Source: CAYTNY01 sp964439215
GTDB lineage: Bacteria; Oederibacteriota; PGYV01; CAYTNY01
Length of the DNA: 11,628 nucleotides
NCBI GenBank assembly: GCA_964439215.1
Contig: CAYTNY010000071.1
Coordinates: 1-11,628, forward strand
Reading direction: 5' to 3'
Below the pieces are notes generated by a model. The model saw only the letters and a program-made list of their open reading frames with translations. It was not told the DNA's origin and did no database searches. This document shows positions 1-5,774 of this stretch, in pieces. Position numbers and translations under genes: made by a program. Within the stretch, counting starts at the first letter, position 1. Each line of letters starts with the position of its first letter.

Positions 1-54
1 GATCCATAAAAAATGCGTAAAAACCACAAGGTCCGCCGCAATCTTATATATCAA
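1..54 (-). CDS. DUF2784-like small membrane protein, N-terminal fragment
   Basis: The reverse strand encodes MIYKIAADLVVFTHFLWI, after which the window ends, so only the first 18 residues are visible. The pattern (aromatic at position 3, ADLVV, H, hydrophobic run) matches the start of the DUF2784 family as I know it: small proteins of about 110-130 residues with several membrane helices and no settled function. The start would be TTG at 54-52. It is supported by a strong GGAGG at 65-61 six bases upstream and by a promoter further upstream. The gene runs leftward, divergent from everything else in the window. The family call rests on only 18 residues. Confidence 0.6.
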   Translation of the reverse strand, partial: MIYKIAADLVVFTHFLWI

Positions 55-85
55 AGCAATCCTCCTTTTATAAAATACGTAATAG

Positions 86-114
86 ATTATAGATTATATT
101 TTCGGCCAAAGCAA
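86..114 (-). promoter_or_regulatory. Promoter of the leftward DUF2784-like gene
   Basis: Read on the reverse strand there is TTGCTT (114-109), a 17-base spacer and a perfect TATAAT (91-86). This places the start of transcription near 79 and leaves a leader of about 25 bases before the GGAGG and TTG start. A second TATAAT sits at 98-93 in a tandem repeat of the same hexamer. The -35 box is weak, so the extent is approximate. Confidence 0.5.
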
Positions 115-132
115 GAAAGGGAATAGGGAATA

Positions 133-168
133 GTGGTTAGTGATTTGTGGTTAGTGGTTTGTGGTTAG
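133..168. repeat. 14-bp tandem repeat, about 2.6 copies
   Basis: The octamer GTGGTTAG begins at 133, 147 and 161, an exact period of 14. The first two full units differ at one base in their second half. The tract is noncoding on both strands. It probably arose by slippage; no function is evident. Confidence 0.75.
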
Positions 169-196
169 CAAGAGCCAAACATCGAACCTTCAACCC

Positions 197-338
197 AAAA
201 TCCCCCCTACCCCCCTTTGTTAAAGGGGGTAAAAAACTACCAAAACAAAAAGCATTCTTACCTTCTCCTCAAATAGGACAAGAACTGTAAGCCTTTGATT
301 GTCTTCCCCCCTTAACAAGGGGGAGAGAGGGGGTTTTT
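197..338. repeat. Inverted pair of C/G-block repeats, MITE-like
   Basis: The left arm (about 197-235) has two C runs, then TTTGTTAAA, then GGGGG. The right arm (about 304-338) is nearly its reverse complement, with CCCCCC, TTAACAAGG and two G runs ending in TTTTT. Each arm can also fold on itself around the TTGTTAA centre. The 68 bases between arms hold no ORF or promoter that I can see. C/G-block units of this kind are, from general knowledge, common dispersed intergenic repeats in uncultivated bacteria. Whether this 142-bp pair moves as a unit cannot be told from one copy. It could also act as a bidirectional terminator between the divergent genes. Confidence 0.6.
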
Positions 339-365
339 AATGCCGGGCCTTATATGTTGTCGTTT

Positions 366-393
366 TGAACATTGAACTATGAACTTTGAACTA
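366..393. repeat. 7-bp tandem repeat (TGAACNT), 4 copies
   Basis: GAAC recurs at 367, 374, 381 and 388 with an exact period of 7; the units read TGAACAT, TGAACTA, TGAACTT, TGAACTA. It lies just upstream of the promoter at 408-436. It could be a slippage tract or an array of binding sites. A period of seven does not match the helical repeat, so a regulatory role is only a possibility. Confidence 0.7.
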
Positions 394-407
394 TTATAGC
401 ATCCAAG

Positions 408-436
408 TTGACAAACCCGGTTTTAAATAGGAAAAT
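408..436 (+). promoter_or_regulatory. Putative promoter for the gene starting at 464
   Basis: There is a perfect TTGACA at 408-413, a 17-base spacer and GAAAAT at 431-436 (four of six consensus bases). Transcription would start near 443, leaving a short leader with GGGAG at 453-457. The -35 box is convincing and the -10 box mediocre. Confidence 0.45.
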
Positions 437-463
437 AAGGCATAACGTTTAAGGGAGAATATT

Positions 464-1330
464 ATGTTTAAAAAAATCGGAAAGCTTTTTATGCCGAAGT
501 TCAGAAAAAAGACGCTTGCAGCTGCGGGGCTTTTTGTTTTGCTTGGTGCGGGAGTTTTTCTCTGGTTTTCAATGAATAATATGGGATTTGTGGTGCTTGC
601 TCTGGCTTTTTGTTTTGCCGCGGCTGTGTATTTGTGGCTGACTGAAAAGAATAAATTTGAAACAGCCGAAAAAGAGCGGATTATCAGGGAAAGGGAAAAG
701 GAAATAGAGCGTCTTAAAAGAGAAAACAGCATAATGGCGGGAACCGCGTTTAATGTGGGTGACCTGCGCAGGACCCTGGAACTTGCCGTGTTTGAGGCAG
801 GCACCCGCATATACAGGATAATGGATGAAAAATCCGAGGATAAAGAGCGGGAAGTGCGTTTTTTCGGGGCGCTGCGCCTGGAGATTACGGCAAAATACGG
901 GATAAATTTCAGGGAAATGATATGTTCGGTGGGTCCGGAAAAGACGCTTTATCTGGAGAATATGGAACCGCGGTTTCTTTCTTTTTCGAGCAGGAGCGCG
1001 CAGTGGGATCTTTCCGAGGCTCTGGAAAAGAAGCGGGGTATAATTTCAAAAATAAAAGGACGCAGGTGGAAGGTCCGTTCCGGCAACGCGGCTGAACTGG
1101 AAAAAAGAAAAGAAGCGTTCAGGCAGAAGCTGGAAAAAGAGATAGAACAGAAAGGGCCGATGGAGCTTAATTTTCTCGCGCCGATAATGAAGGAAAAGGT
1201 AAAAAATGCGCTGAGCATAATACTGGGGCATTATGGGTTTACCGTAAAAAGCGGCCTGCCAAAAGAAGGCAGCCACGTGCCGCTGGAGACATTTTTAGAG
1301 CAGCCGGGAAAGTACATCGAGGAAAAATAG
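464..1330 (+). CDS. Two-TM, coiled-coil membrane protein of unknown function
   Basis: 288 residues. I do not recognise the family with confidence. Two hydrophobic stretches (about 17-36 and 41-59) follow a very basic N-terminus, so the positive-inside rule puts both termini in the cytoplasm with a short hairpin through the membrane. Residues about 60-91 are a charged heptad-like coiled coil rich in K, E and R. The rest (about 98-288) looks like a soluble mixed domain, with VRFFGALRLE and KYGINFREM near 131-152 and a second charged helix at 209-232. The layout loosely recalls DUF4230-type proteins (N-terminal membrane anchor plus a domain of about 180 residues), but I see no decisive motif. 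The start is ATG at 464 with GGGAG six bases upstream. Confidence 0.85.
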   Translation: MFKKIGKLFMPKFRKKTLAAAGLFVLLGAGVFLWFSMNNMGFVVLALAFCFAAAVYLWLTEKNKFETAEKERIIREREKEIERLKRENSIMAGTAFNVGDLRRTLELAVFEAGTRIYRIMDEKSEDKEREVRFFGALRLEITAKYGINFREMICSVGPEKTLYLENMEPRFLSFSSRSAQWDLSEALEKKRGIISKIKGRRWKVRSGNAAELEKRKEAFRQKLEKEIEQKGPMELNFLAPIMKEKVKNALSIILGHYGFTVKSGLPKEGSHVPLETFLEQPGKYIEEK

Positions 1331-1348
1331 GTTCTGGATTTTAAAATT

Positions 1349-1362
1349 TGCCTGCGCAGGCA
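1349..1362. other. 14-bp perfect palindrome upstream of the SUI1 gene
   Basis: TGCCTGCGCAGGCA is its own reverse complement and lies between the stop at 1330 and the ATG at 1396. With no loop bases it suits a dimeric protein site better than an RNA hairpin. It may control the SUI1-epimerase pair; there is no direct evidence. Confidence 0.35.
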
Positions 1363-1395
1363 GCGCTGTATAGCCGGTTAAAAAGGCGGGATTAT

Positions 1396-1647
1396 ATGAA
1401 AAAAAAGGCCGGGGCAGGGTCTCCTGTTCCAAAAATAATACAGGTAAAGCGGGGCGCAAAGAAAGTTACTGTTATATCCGGGCTGCATACATACGGGACA
1501 TCACGGCTTGAAGCAATAGCCGGGGAGCTTAAAACAAAATTCGGGGCAGGAGGAACAGTGAAAAACGGAGTCATAGAAATACAGGGGGATAAGGCATCAG
1601 AAATAAAAGATTTTTTTCAAAAAAATAAAAAAGATGTGAATTTATGA
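1396..1647 (+). CDS. SUI1/YciH-like translation factor homologue
   Basis: 83 residues, a compact SUI1 (eIF1-like) domain. Visible signatures are KKVTVISGL (22-30), then the conserved turn KFGAGGTVKNGVIEIQGD (48-65), the most characteristic stretch of the family, and a C-terminal helix. Eukaryotic and archaeal eIF1/SUI1 binds the small ribosomal subunit and controls start-codon fidelity. Bacterial YciH proteins are sporadic and their exact role is less clear. I choose ATG at 1396 because GGCGGG lies five bases upstream. An in-frame TTG at 1348 would add 16 residues but has no Shine-Dalgarno and overlaps a palindrome. The stop overlaps the next gene's ATG (ATGA at 1644-1647), so the two genes are translationally coupled. 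Confidence 0.88.
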   Translation: MKKKAGAGSPVPKIIQVKRGAKKVTVISGLHTYGTSRLEAIAGELKTKFGAGGTVKNGVIEIQGDKASEIKDFFQKNKKDVNL

Positions 1648-2537
1648 AAATAGTTGTAACAGGCGGAACCGGGTTTATCGGAAACGCTGCGAGCGGTTTT
1701 TTTGCGGGCCGGGGATATGATATGTGCGTAATTACGCGCGGTTCCGAAGGGGAGGATGAAAAAGGCATCCGGTATGTATCTGTGGAAAAAATTTCCGAAG
1801 AGACAGCCGGTGCGGATGTTATCATAAATCTTGCGGGTGAAAATATCTCCCGCGGCAGATGGACGAGTGCTCAGAAAGAGAGGATACTGCACAGCCGGAT
1901 AAACGCGGGCCTGAAAATCACGGAATCTTTAAAAAAATCCCCGGAAAAACCGGAGCTTCTTATACAGATGTCCGCGGCAGGATTTTACGGAGACCGCGGG
2001 GATGAATACATAACCGAAGACTCCGGGCGCGGCAGAGGTTTTCTTGCGGATGTATGCGAAAACTGGGAAAACTCCACAAAAGAGGCGGAGGATATGGGTG
2101 TAAGGCGCTGCGTGATAAGAACGGGTGTTGTTTTTGGCAGGGGCGGATTTCTTAAAAAAATTGAACTTCCTTTCAGATTCTTCGCGGGCAGCGTTATGGG
2201 CAGCGGAAAGCAGTATATGCCGTGGATACATATTAACGATCTTGTTTCAATGTTTGAGTTTCTCATTAAAAATAAAGACGCGTCAGGAGTTTACAATGCC
2301 TGCGCGCCGGAGCCGCTCACAAACAGGGATTTTTCAAAGGCGCTCGCCGCCGCATTGCACCGCCCCTGTTTTTTCAGGCTGCCCGCGTTTGTCCTGAAAA
2401 TAATGTTCGGACAAATGGCCGGCGAAGCAATCCTGTCAGGCGCCCGCGCGGCGCCGAAACGGCTTTTGGAGGAAGGTTTCAGTTTTCGCTATACAAATGC
2501 ACCTAAAGCGCTTGAAGCGGTTTATCAGCATACCTGA
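1644..2537 (+). CDS. TIGR01777-family NAD(P)-dependent epimerase (YfcH/SulA-like)
   Basis: 297 residues, the normal family length. The N-terminal Rossmann fold shows TGGTGFIG (6-13) for dinucleotide binding and NLAGE (62-66). These are followed by the family hallmarks RW (72-73), SRI (84-86), SAAGFYG (110-116), a G-x-G-x-Q-x-x-PWIH segment in the middle and the C-terminal DUF1731-like region with RLLEEGFSFRY. Members belong to the extended short-chain dehydrogenases; substrates are mostly unknown. Translation starts at an ATG overlapping the SUI1 stop, so it is co-expressed with it. Its last 12 codons and stop lie inside the 112-bp sequence repeated at 5338-5449. The gene itself is intact. 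Confidence 0.93.
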   Translation: MKIVVTGGTGFIGNAASGFFAGRGYDMCVITRGSEGEDEKGIRYVSVEKISEETAGADVIINLAGENISRGRWTSAQKERILHSRINAGLKITESLKKSPEKPELLIQMSAAGFYGDRGDEYITEDSGRGRGFLADVCENWENSTKEAEDMGVRRCVIRTGVVFGRGGFLKKIELPFRFFAGSVMGSGKQYMPWIHINDLVSMFEFLIKNKDASGVYNACAPEPLTNRDFSKALAAALHRPCFFRLPAFVLKIMFGQMAGEAILSGARAAPKRLLEEGFSFRYTNAPKALEAVYQHT

Positions 2538-2608
2538 TACAAAAAACTGACGGAAACTATTTACAGTTTATCACCGCAGAAATAGGGACAGCCCCCGTTT
2601 CTGCGGTG
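2497..2608 (+). repeat. 112-bp direct repeat, left copy (carries the epimerase 3' end)
   Basis: This segment recurs at 5338-5449 in the same orientation with one difference (G at 2597, A at 5438). It begins inside the epimerase gene, includes its last 12 codons and stop, runs through a short spacer and ends with a hairpin. Flanking bases on both sides differ between copies, so the boundaries are sharp. The left copy completes the functional epimerase gene, as expected of an attL-type junction at a gene's 3' end. Confidence 0.97.
2572..2608 (+). other. Hairpin downstream of the epimerase gene, REP-like
   Basis: Arms of 11 bases (2572-2582 and 2598-2608, CACCGCAGAAA and its complement) enclose a 15-base loop holding AGGGACAGCCCCC, which can form a small inner GGG/CCC stem. 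No T tract follows, so it is not a classic intrinsic terminator, although it may stop or protect the epimerase mRNA. Palindromes with GGGACAG-type cores remind me of REP-like elements mobilised by Y1 (RAYT) transposases. No such gene is present here. Confidence 0.6.
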
Positions 2609-2763
2609 GCAGCATCCTTCTGCAGTATGATAACGCAAACACCCGGCAAACCTGATTGTTAAATTTTTTTGCTATTAATCGTCAACCGTGAACAGTGAGC
2701 GAACCACGAATCGCATCTTAATCACAATGAAAACTTAAATTTATGAAACCAAAATATTCCCGA

Positions 2764-2867
2764 ACAGTAATAATGCATATTTTTACTATAAAAATAAATA
2801 ATAAATTCCCGTTCGGGAAAAATAACTTGATTTTTACTGATTTATTATATATTATTACTGTACGGTA
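2764..2867 (+). promoter_or_regulatory. hipBA promoter/operator region
   Basis: An AT-rich control region holds three symmetric elements. An inverted 10-mer, ACAGTAATAA at 2764-2773 and TTATTACTGT at 2852-2861, lies 88 bases apart centre to centre. Between them is the palindrome TTCCCG-TT-CGGGAA (2806-2819), with a related half (TTCCCGAAC) at about 2757-2765. An imperfect palindrome, TACTGTACGGTA, lies at 2856-2867. A weak promoter may be TTGATT (2827-2832) with TATATT (2848-2853), but the spacing of 15 is short. E. coli hipBA is autorepressed by HipB at several palindromic operators, with HipA as co-repressor; I infer the same logic here. Confidence 0.55.
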
Positions 2868-2885
2868 AATAAAAAGAGGTGCATT

Positions 2886-3101
2886 ATGATAATACAGGAC
2901 AGTAAATCATTTGGAGAAGCAGTCAGAAGTTATAGAAAACAGCAGGGGCTTACACAGGAAAAGGTTGCCAATTATTCAAATGTCGGCATCAGGTTTATTG
3001 TGGATCTGGAAAAGGGCAAGCCTACCTGCGAGCTGGACAAGGCGCTCCGTGTGGCTAAACTGCTGGGAATAAAATTTGATGTTCCAATGGAGAACAAGTG
3101 A
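2886..3101 (+). CDS. hipB: HipB-like antitoxin, XRE-family DNA-binding protein
   Basis: 71 residues, almost entirely one Cro/C1-type helix-turn-helix: GLTQEKVANYSNVG (21-34) is the two-helix core, followed by the typical LEKGKPT turn (41-47) and a scaffold helix. It lacks any extra catalytic domain. As in other HipBA modules it should dimerise, bind operators in its own promoter and neutralise HipA by direct contact. RBS AGAGGT lies five bases before ATG 2886. The stop overlaps the hipA start, so toxin synthesis is coupled to antitoxin synthesis. The final residues (VPMENK) may correspond to the flexible tail of HipB, which in E. coli affects its stability; that is analogy only. Confidence 0.9.
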   Translation: MIIQDSKSFGEAVRSYRKQQGLTQEKVANYSNVGIRFIVDLEKGKPTCELDKALRVAKLLGIKFDVPMENK

Positions 3102-4327
3102 TGACAGCGAGGCGGCTGGAAGTATATCTGTACGACAAAAAAACAGGCATACTTGAGGATAACGGTTCAGAACTGATTTTCAGGTATGACGCCGGCGCGG
3201 ATGCTCCATTATCCATACGGATGCCTGTAAGGGAAAAAGAATACAGGGATAAGGAGTGCCGTCCGTTTTTTGAAAACCTTCTGCCTGAAGGAAATATGCG
3301 GGTATTGGTTGCGCAGAAAGAACGCGTGTCGCCTGAAAATGTTTTTTCTCTGCTTGATAAAATAGGCGGCGACTGCGCAGGCGCTGTATCTCTGTATGAA
3401 GAGGGAACCGCGCCCGAAACTGATACCGGCAGGGAGCCGGAAGAAATAAACAATAACAGTCTCTATGAAATTATCCGCTCGCAGCAGAATTTTCCTTTGC
3501 TCACAGGTAAAAACATACGTCTGTCGCTGGCCGGGGCGCAGAGTAAATTTGCTGTTTATATCAGCGGCGGTAAGATGTATTATCCCGGCTCCGGTTTTTT
3601 TTCTTCACACCTGATAAAACCGGAAAACAGCAGTTTTAAGAGCCTGGCGGTCAATGAGTTTTTCTGTATGGAACTGGCGGGCAGAATGAAAATTACCGCG
3701 CCGAAAGTGCAATTGAAAAAGGTCAGGGATAAAACATATCTCGTGATAAGCAGGTATGACAGGATGCATAAAAACGGCGAAAGAAAAAGAATACACCAGG
3801 AAGACCTCTGCCAGGCGTTGGGGTGCCTGCCCGGAAGAAAGTACCAGAAAGAAGGCGGCCCGGGCATAAAGGACTGTTACGGGTTTTTAAGAAATGAAAC
3901 CGCGATACCGTCTTTGGAAAATTTTATGTCTGTGATAATATTCAATTACCTTGCCGGCAACTGCGACGCGCACGCAAAGAATTTTTCCATACTGCATAAT
4001 CCATCTGAAGCAGAAGTCTATGCACTGGCGCCTTTTTATGATATTGTTTCAACCGAAGTATATGAAAGCCTGTCAAAAGAAATGGCAATGAAAACAGGAT
4101 CTGCCTGGGATATAAGAGAGGTTCAGAAATCTGATTTCTATAAAACAGCGGCAGAACTCAATATCAAGGAAAAAGAAATGGACAGGCTGATAAAAAAGTT
4201 TTCAGGCATTGCCGAAAAATCTGCGGTCCTGTCGCGGGAAATAAAAGAAATGGGTTTTGACAATGAAATCTGCGAAAAAATCACGGAAAGCATCAAAAAC
4301 CGCCTGGACAGGTTATATGAAAAGTGA
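3101..4327 (+). CDS. hipA: HipA-like serine/threonine kinase toxin
   Basis: 408 residues from ATG 3101 (E. coli HipA is 440). An in-frame GTG at 3098 is the alternative start; both overlap the hipB stop and GGAG at 3089-3092 serves either. The N-terminal couple_hipA subdomain is about residues 1-105. The HipA_C kinase fold follows with SLAGAQSK (142-149), the Gly-rich loop whose Ser aligns with the autophosphorylated Ser150 of E. coli. Then come ISRYDR (217-222), HQEDLCQALG (232-241), the catalytic loop NCDAHAKN (287-294) and the metal-binding APFYDIVST (310-318). All key residues look present, so it should be active. The known target in E. coli is glutamyl-tRNA synthetase (GltX); the target here is not evident. 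The N-subdomain is intact, so this is the two-gene HipBA type and not the split HipBST type. Confidence 0.93.
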   Translation: MTARRLEVYLYDKKTGILEDNGSELIFRYDAGADAPLSIRMPVREKEYRDKECRPFFENLLPEGNMRVLVAQKERVSPENVFSLLDKIGGDCAGAVSLYEEGTAPETDTGREPEEINNNSLYEIIRSQQNFPLLTGKNIRLSLAGAQSKFAVYISGGKMYYPGSGFFSSHLIKPENSSFKSLAVNEFFCMELAGRMKITAPKVQLKKVRDKTYLVISRYDRMHKNGERKRIHQEDLCQALGCLPGRKYQKEGGPGIKDCYGFLRNETAIPSLENFMSVIIFNYLAGNCDAHAKNFSILHNPSEAEVYALAPFYDIVSTEVYESLSKEMAMKTGSAWDIREVQKSDFYKTAAELNIKEKEMDRLIKKFSGIAEKSAVLSREIKEMGFDNEICEKITESIKNRLDRLYEK

Positions 4328-4436
4328 AAATCGGAAAGGATTTGTATGTATGTTTTTGTATATGCGGTGAATTAACTGATACAGAGGAATTTCAGGGATA
4401 ATCACGGAAAAAAGAAAACATAAAGGAGAAATGCAT

Positions 4437-5267
4437 ATGGCTGTGAAAAAAAAGAAAAAAACGGCAGAAAGAAAATCTAAACTAATGCGGTTCAGAATAA
4501 ATCTCATGGGCGTTAAACCTGAAATATGGCGCAGAGTATACGTGCCCGAACATATAAATATGCAGAAATTTGCGGTTGTGCTTCTGCTTGCCATGGGCTG
4601 GCACAATTCACATCTGCATGAATTTGAAATAAGAGGCAGGCGTTTCGGGCTGATAGGTGAAGCATATGATATAGGAGCCGGAGATATGCCTGAAGATGAG
4701 GCGCTGTACAGGATTGTAGATATGGAATTTAAAGAAGGAGATGAGTTTTTGTTTGAATATGATTTTGGAGACGGCTGGAAACATTTATTGGTTTTTGAGG
4801 GATATGCTGAAAACACCGGAAGTACCGGTTTTTGTACTGAAGGCGCGCGTAATTGTCCGCCTGAAGACTGCGGCGGCGTGGGAGGCTATCTCGATATGAT
4901 TGAGTCTTTTGAAAAACCGGGGACACCGGAATATATGCATATGTTTAAATGGCTGGGTGGCAAATACGACCCTGAGTTTTTTAGTGTGGATATAGCCAAC
5001 CGCCGTCTTAAAAAAACAGATGCCTATATAAGATATGGTTTTATGAATGATGAATCCGCACTTGATGAGATACTTGCCGGTTATGAACATCAAAACTGCG
5101 GAATAGGATTATCGCAGAAAGATGTGTATAAAGCAGAAATGCAGCCGCTTCTGATGAAACTTGATAAAAAACAGCTTATAAGGATAATATTCGCCAATAT
5201 GAGAGTGCATGAAGACCTTGTTGATGAGATGGTTGAGTATTTTGAACTTGATAAAGAAAAAACATAG
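4437..5267 (+). CDS. Plasmid pRiA4b ORF-3 family protein
   Basis: 276 residues. Family signatures are clear: PEIWRRVYVPE (28-38), MGWHNSHLHEFEI (53-65), FEYDFGDGWKH (106-116) and a Cys-rich CTEGARNCPPEDCGG (133-147). The pattern W..SHLHEF ... YDFGDGW ... C...CPPEDCGG is diagnostic of PF07929. The function is unknown; conserved His, Asp and Cys suggest metal binding. Residues about 200-276 form a helical acidic tail beyond the usual domain. The start at 4437 is preferred because the AAGGAG RBS lies eight bases upstream; ATG 4431 would leave only two. It follows hipA after 109 bp with no clear promoter between, so it may be read from the hip promoter. It is the last gene before the right repeat copy. 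Confidence 0.9.
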   Translation: MAVKKKKKTAERKSKLMRFRINLMGVKPEIWRRVYVPEHINMQKFAVVLLLAMGWHNSHLHEFEIRGRRFGLIGEAYDIGAGDMPEDEALYRIVDMEFKEGDEFLFEYDFGDGWKHLLVFEGYAENTGSTGFCTEGARNCPPEDCGGVGGYLDMIESFEKPGTPEYMHMFKWLGGKYDPEFFSVDIANRRLKKTDAYIRYGFMNDESALDEILAGYEHQNCGIGLSQKDVYKAEMQPLLMKLDKKQLIRIIFANMRVHEDLVDEMVEYFELDKEKT

Positions 5268-5337
5268 AATCGTGCAGCGTTAAAAAAACAGACGCCGAAA
5301 AAACTCATAAAACGAAGGGGAACAGAAGCATAGATAG

Positions 5338-5449
5338 ATGCACCTAAAGCGCTTGAAGCGGTTTATCAGCATACCTGATACAAAAAACTGACGGAAACTA
5401 TTTACAGTTTATCACCGCAGAAATAGGGACAGCCCCCATTTCTGCGGTG
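5338..5449 (+). repeat. 112-bp direct repeat, right copy (orphan epimerase tail)
   Basis: Identical to 2497-2608 except for A at 5438. It carries 12 epimerase codons (APKALEAVYQHT) plus stop, but the upstream sequence is unrelated, so this is a gene tail without a gene. The single base change lengthens the hairpin: with the neighbouring A at 5450 the stem becomes 13 perfect pairs (5412-5424 with 5438-5450) around a 13-base loop. It would be the attR-type junction, holding the original chromosomal 3' end if insertion occurred. Confidence 0.97.
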
Positions 5450-5489
5450 ACAGGGGCGGAGTAAAGAATCAAAAAAAACGCTCAGCGGT

Positions 5490-5518
5490 TTGACATAGTA
5501 AGGAACGTATGCTATACA
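5490..5518 (+). promoter_or_regulatory. Strong sigma70-type promoter
   Basis: Perfect TTGACA (5490-5495), exactly 17 bases, then TATACA (5513-5518, five of six). This is among the best promoter matches in the window. It begins 40 bp after the right repeat copy and directs transcription rightward. Start would be near 5525, about 250 bases before the next gene, so the transcript has a long untranslated leader or includes a separate small RNA. Confidence 0.65.
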
Positions 5519-5774
5519 TAGGTGTGAAAGAATAATAAAAGTTCATTGTAATTGTACGAAATTAAAGTGGTTTTTATCTGTGGTTTTTTCTCGGGGAATA
5601 CCGGGTTTTAATCAAAAATACATCTTATATATTTTCTGTTTTTAATAAAATCTTTTGTTTATTTTATGCGTTTGTGCATATCTTGTAAATTTGGGGATTT
5701 ATTCTGAAAAGGAGGTGATGATTGCCTGGCGGCAACTGTAAAAAAAAATAAGATATTAAAAAAGGAGGAAGAAA
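5519..5774 (+). other. Long leader of the SurA-like gene with a mini-ORF
   Basis: This 256-base AT-rich stretch has no ORF of useful length. Near its end AAGGAGGTGAT (5709-5719) is an 11-base match to the anti-Shine-Dalgarno end of 16S rRNA. It is followed by tiny frames: ATG 5718 giving MIAWRQL, or TTG 5722 giving MPGGNCKKK with better spacing. A small hairpin, TTGCC-TGGC-GGCAA (5722-5735), overlaps the latter. A second RBS (GGAGG at 5764-5768) serves the real gene at 5775. This could be a leader peptide or ribosome-standby site; I do not recognise a riboswitch class. Confidence 0.4.

Larger units (their letters stand above)
2497..5449 (+). mobile_element. Candidate hipBA-pRiA4b cassette bounded by 112-bp direct repeats
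   Basis: Repeat period is 2,841 bp, with 2,729 bp between the copies. The interval holds hipB, hipA and a pRiA4b ORF-3 family gene. The left repeat completes the epimerase gene and the right repeat is an orphan gene tail followed by sequence unrelated to what follows the left copy. This is the pattern of site-specific insertion at a gene's 3' end with regeneration of that end. Against it: no integrase, transposase or terminal inverted repeats, and 112 bp is long for a core att site. A segmental duplication or an assembly artefact would give the same picture. Confidence 0.5.

Noticed and set aside
133..168. CRISPR array
   Set aside because: Units are only 14 bases with no unique spacers, and no cas genes are present. 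No other stretch of the window shows repeat-spacer periodicity.
394..810. Reverse-strand ORF of 138 residues
   Set aside because: Antisense of the two-TM protein with Ser/Phe-rich low-complexity translation and no RBS.
1348..1395. Upstream TTG start for the SUI1 gene
   Set aside because: No Shine-Dalgarno, the codons overlap a perfect palindrome, and the added residues do not resemble the family. ATG 1396 has a proper RBS.
3098..4327. Split HipBST-type toxin
   Set aside because: The N-terminal couple_hipA subdomain is present in the same polypeptide, so no separate HipS is needed. The third gene belongs to the pRiA4b family instead.
5338..5393. ATG-led 17-codon ORF at the start of the right repeat copy
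   Set aside because: The ATG is an accident of where the duplicated epimerase tail begins; the frame differs from the real gene and no RBS precedes it.
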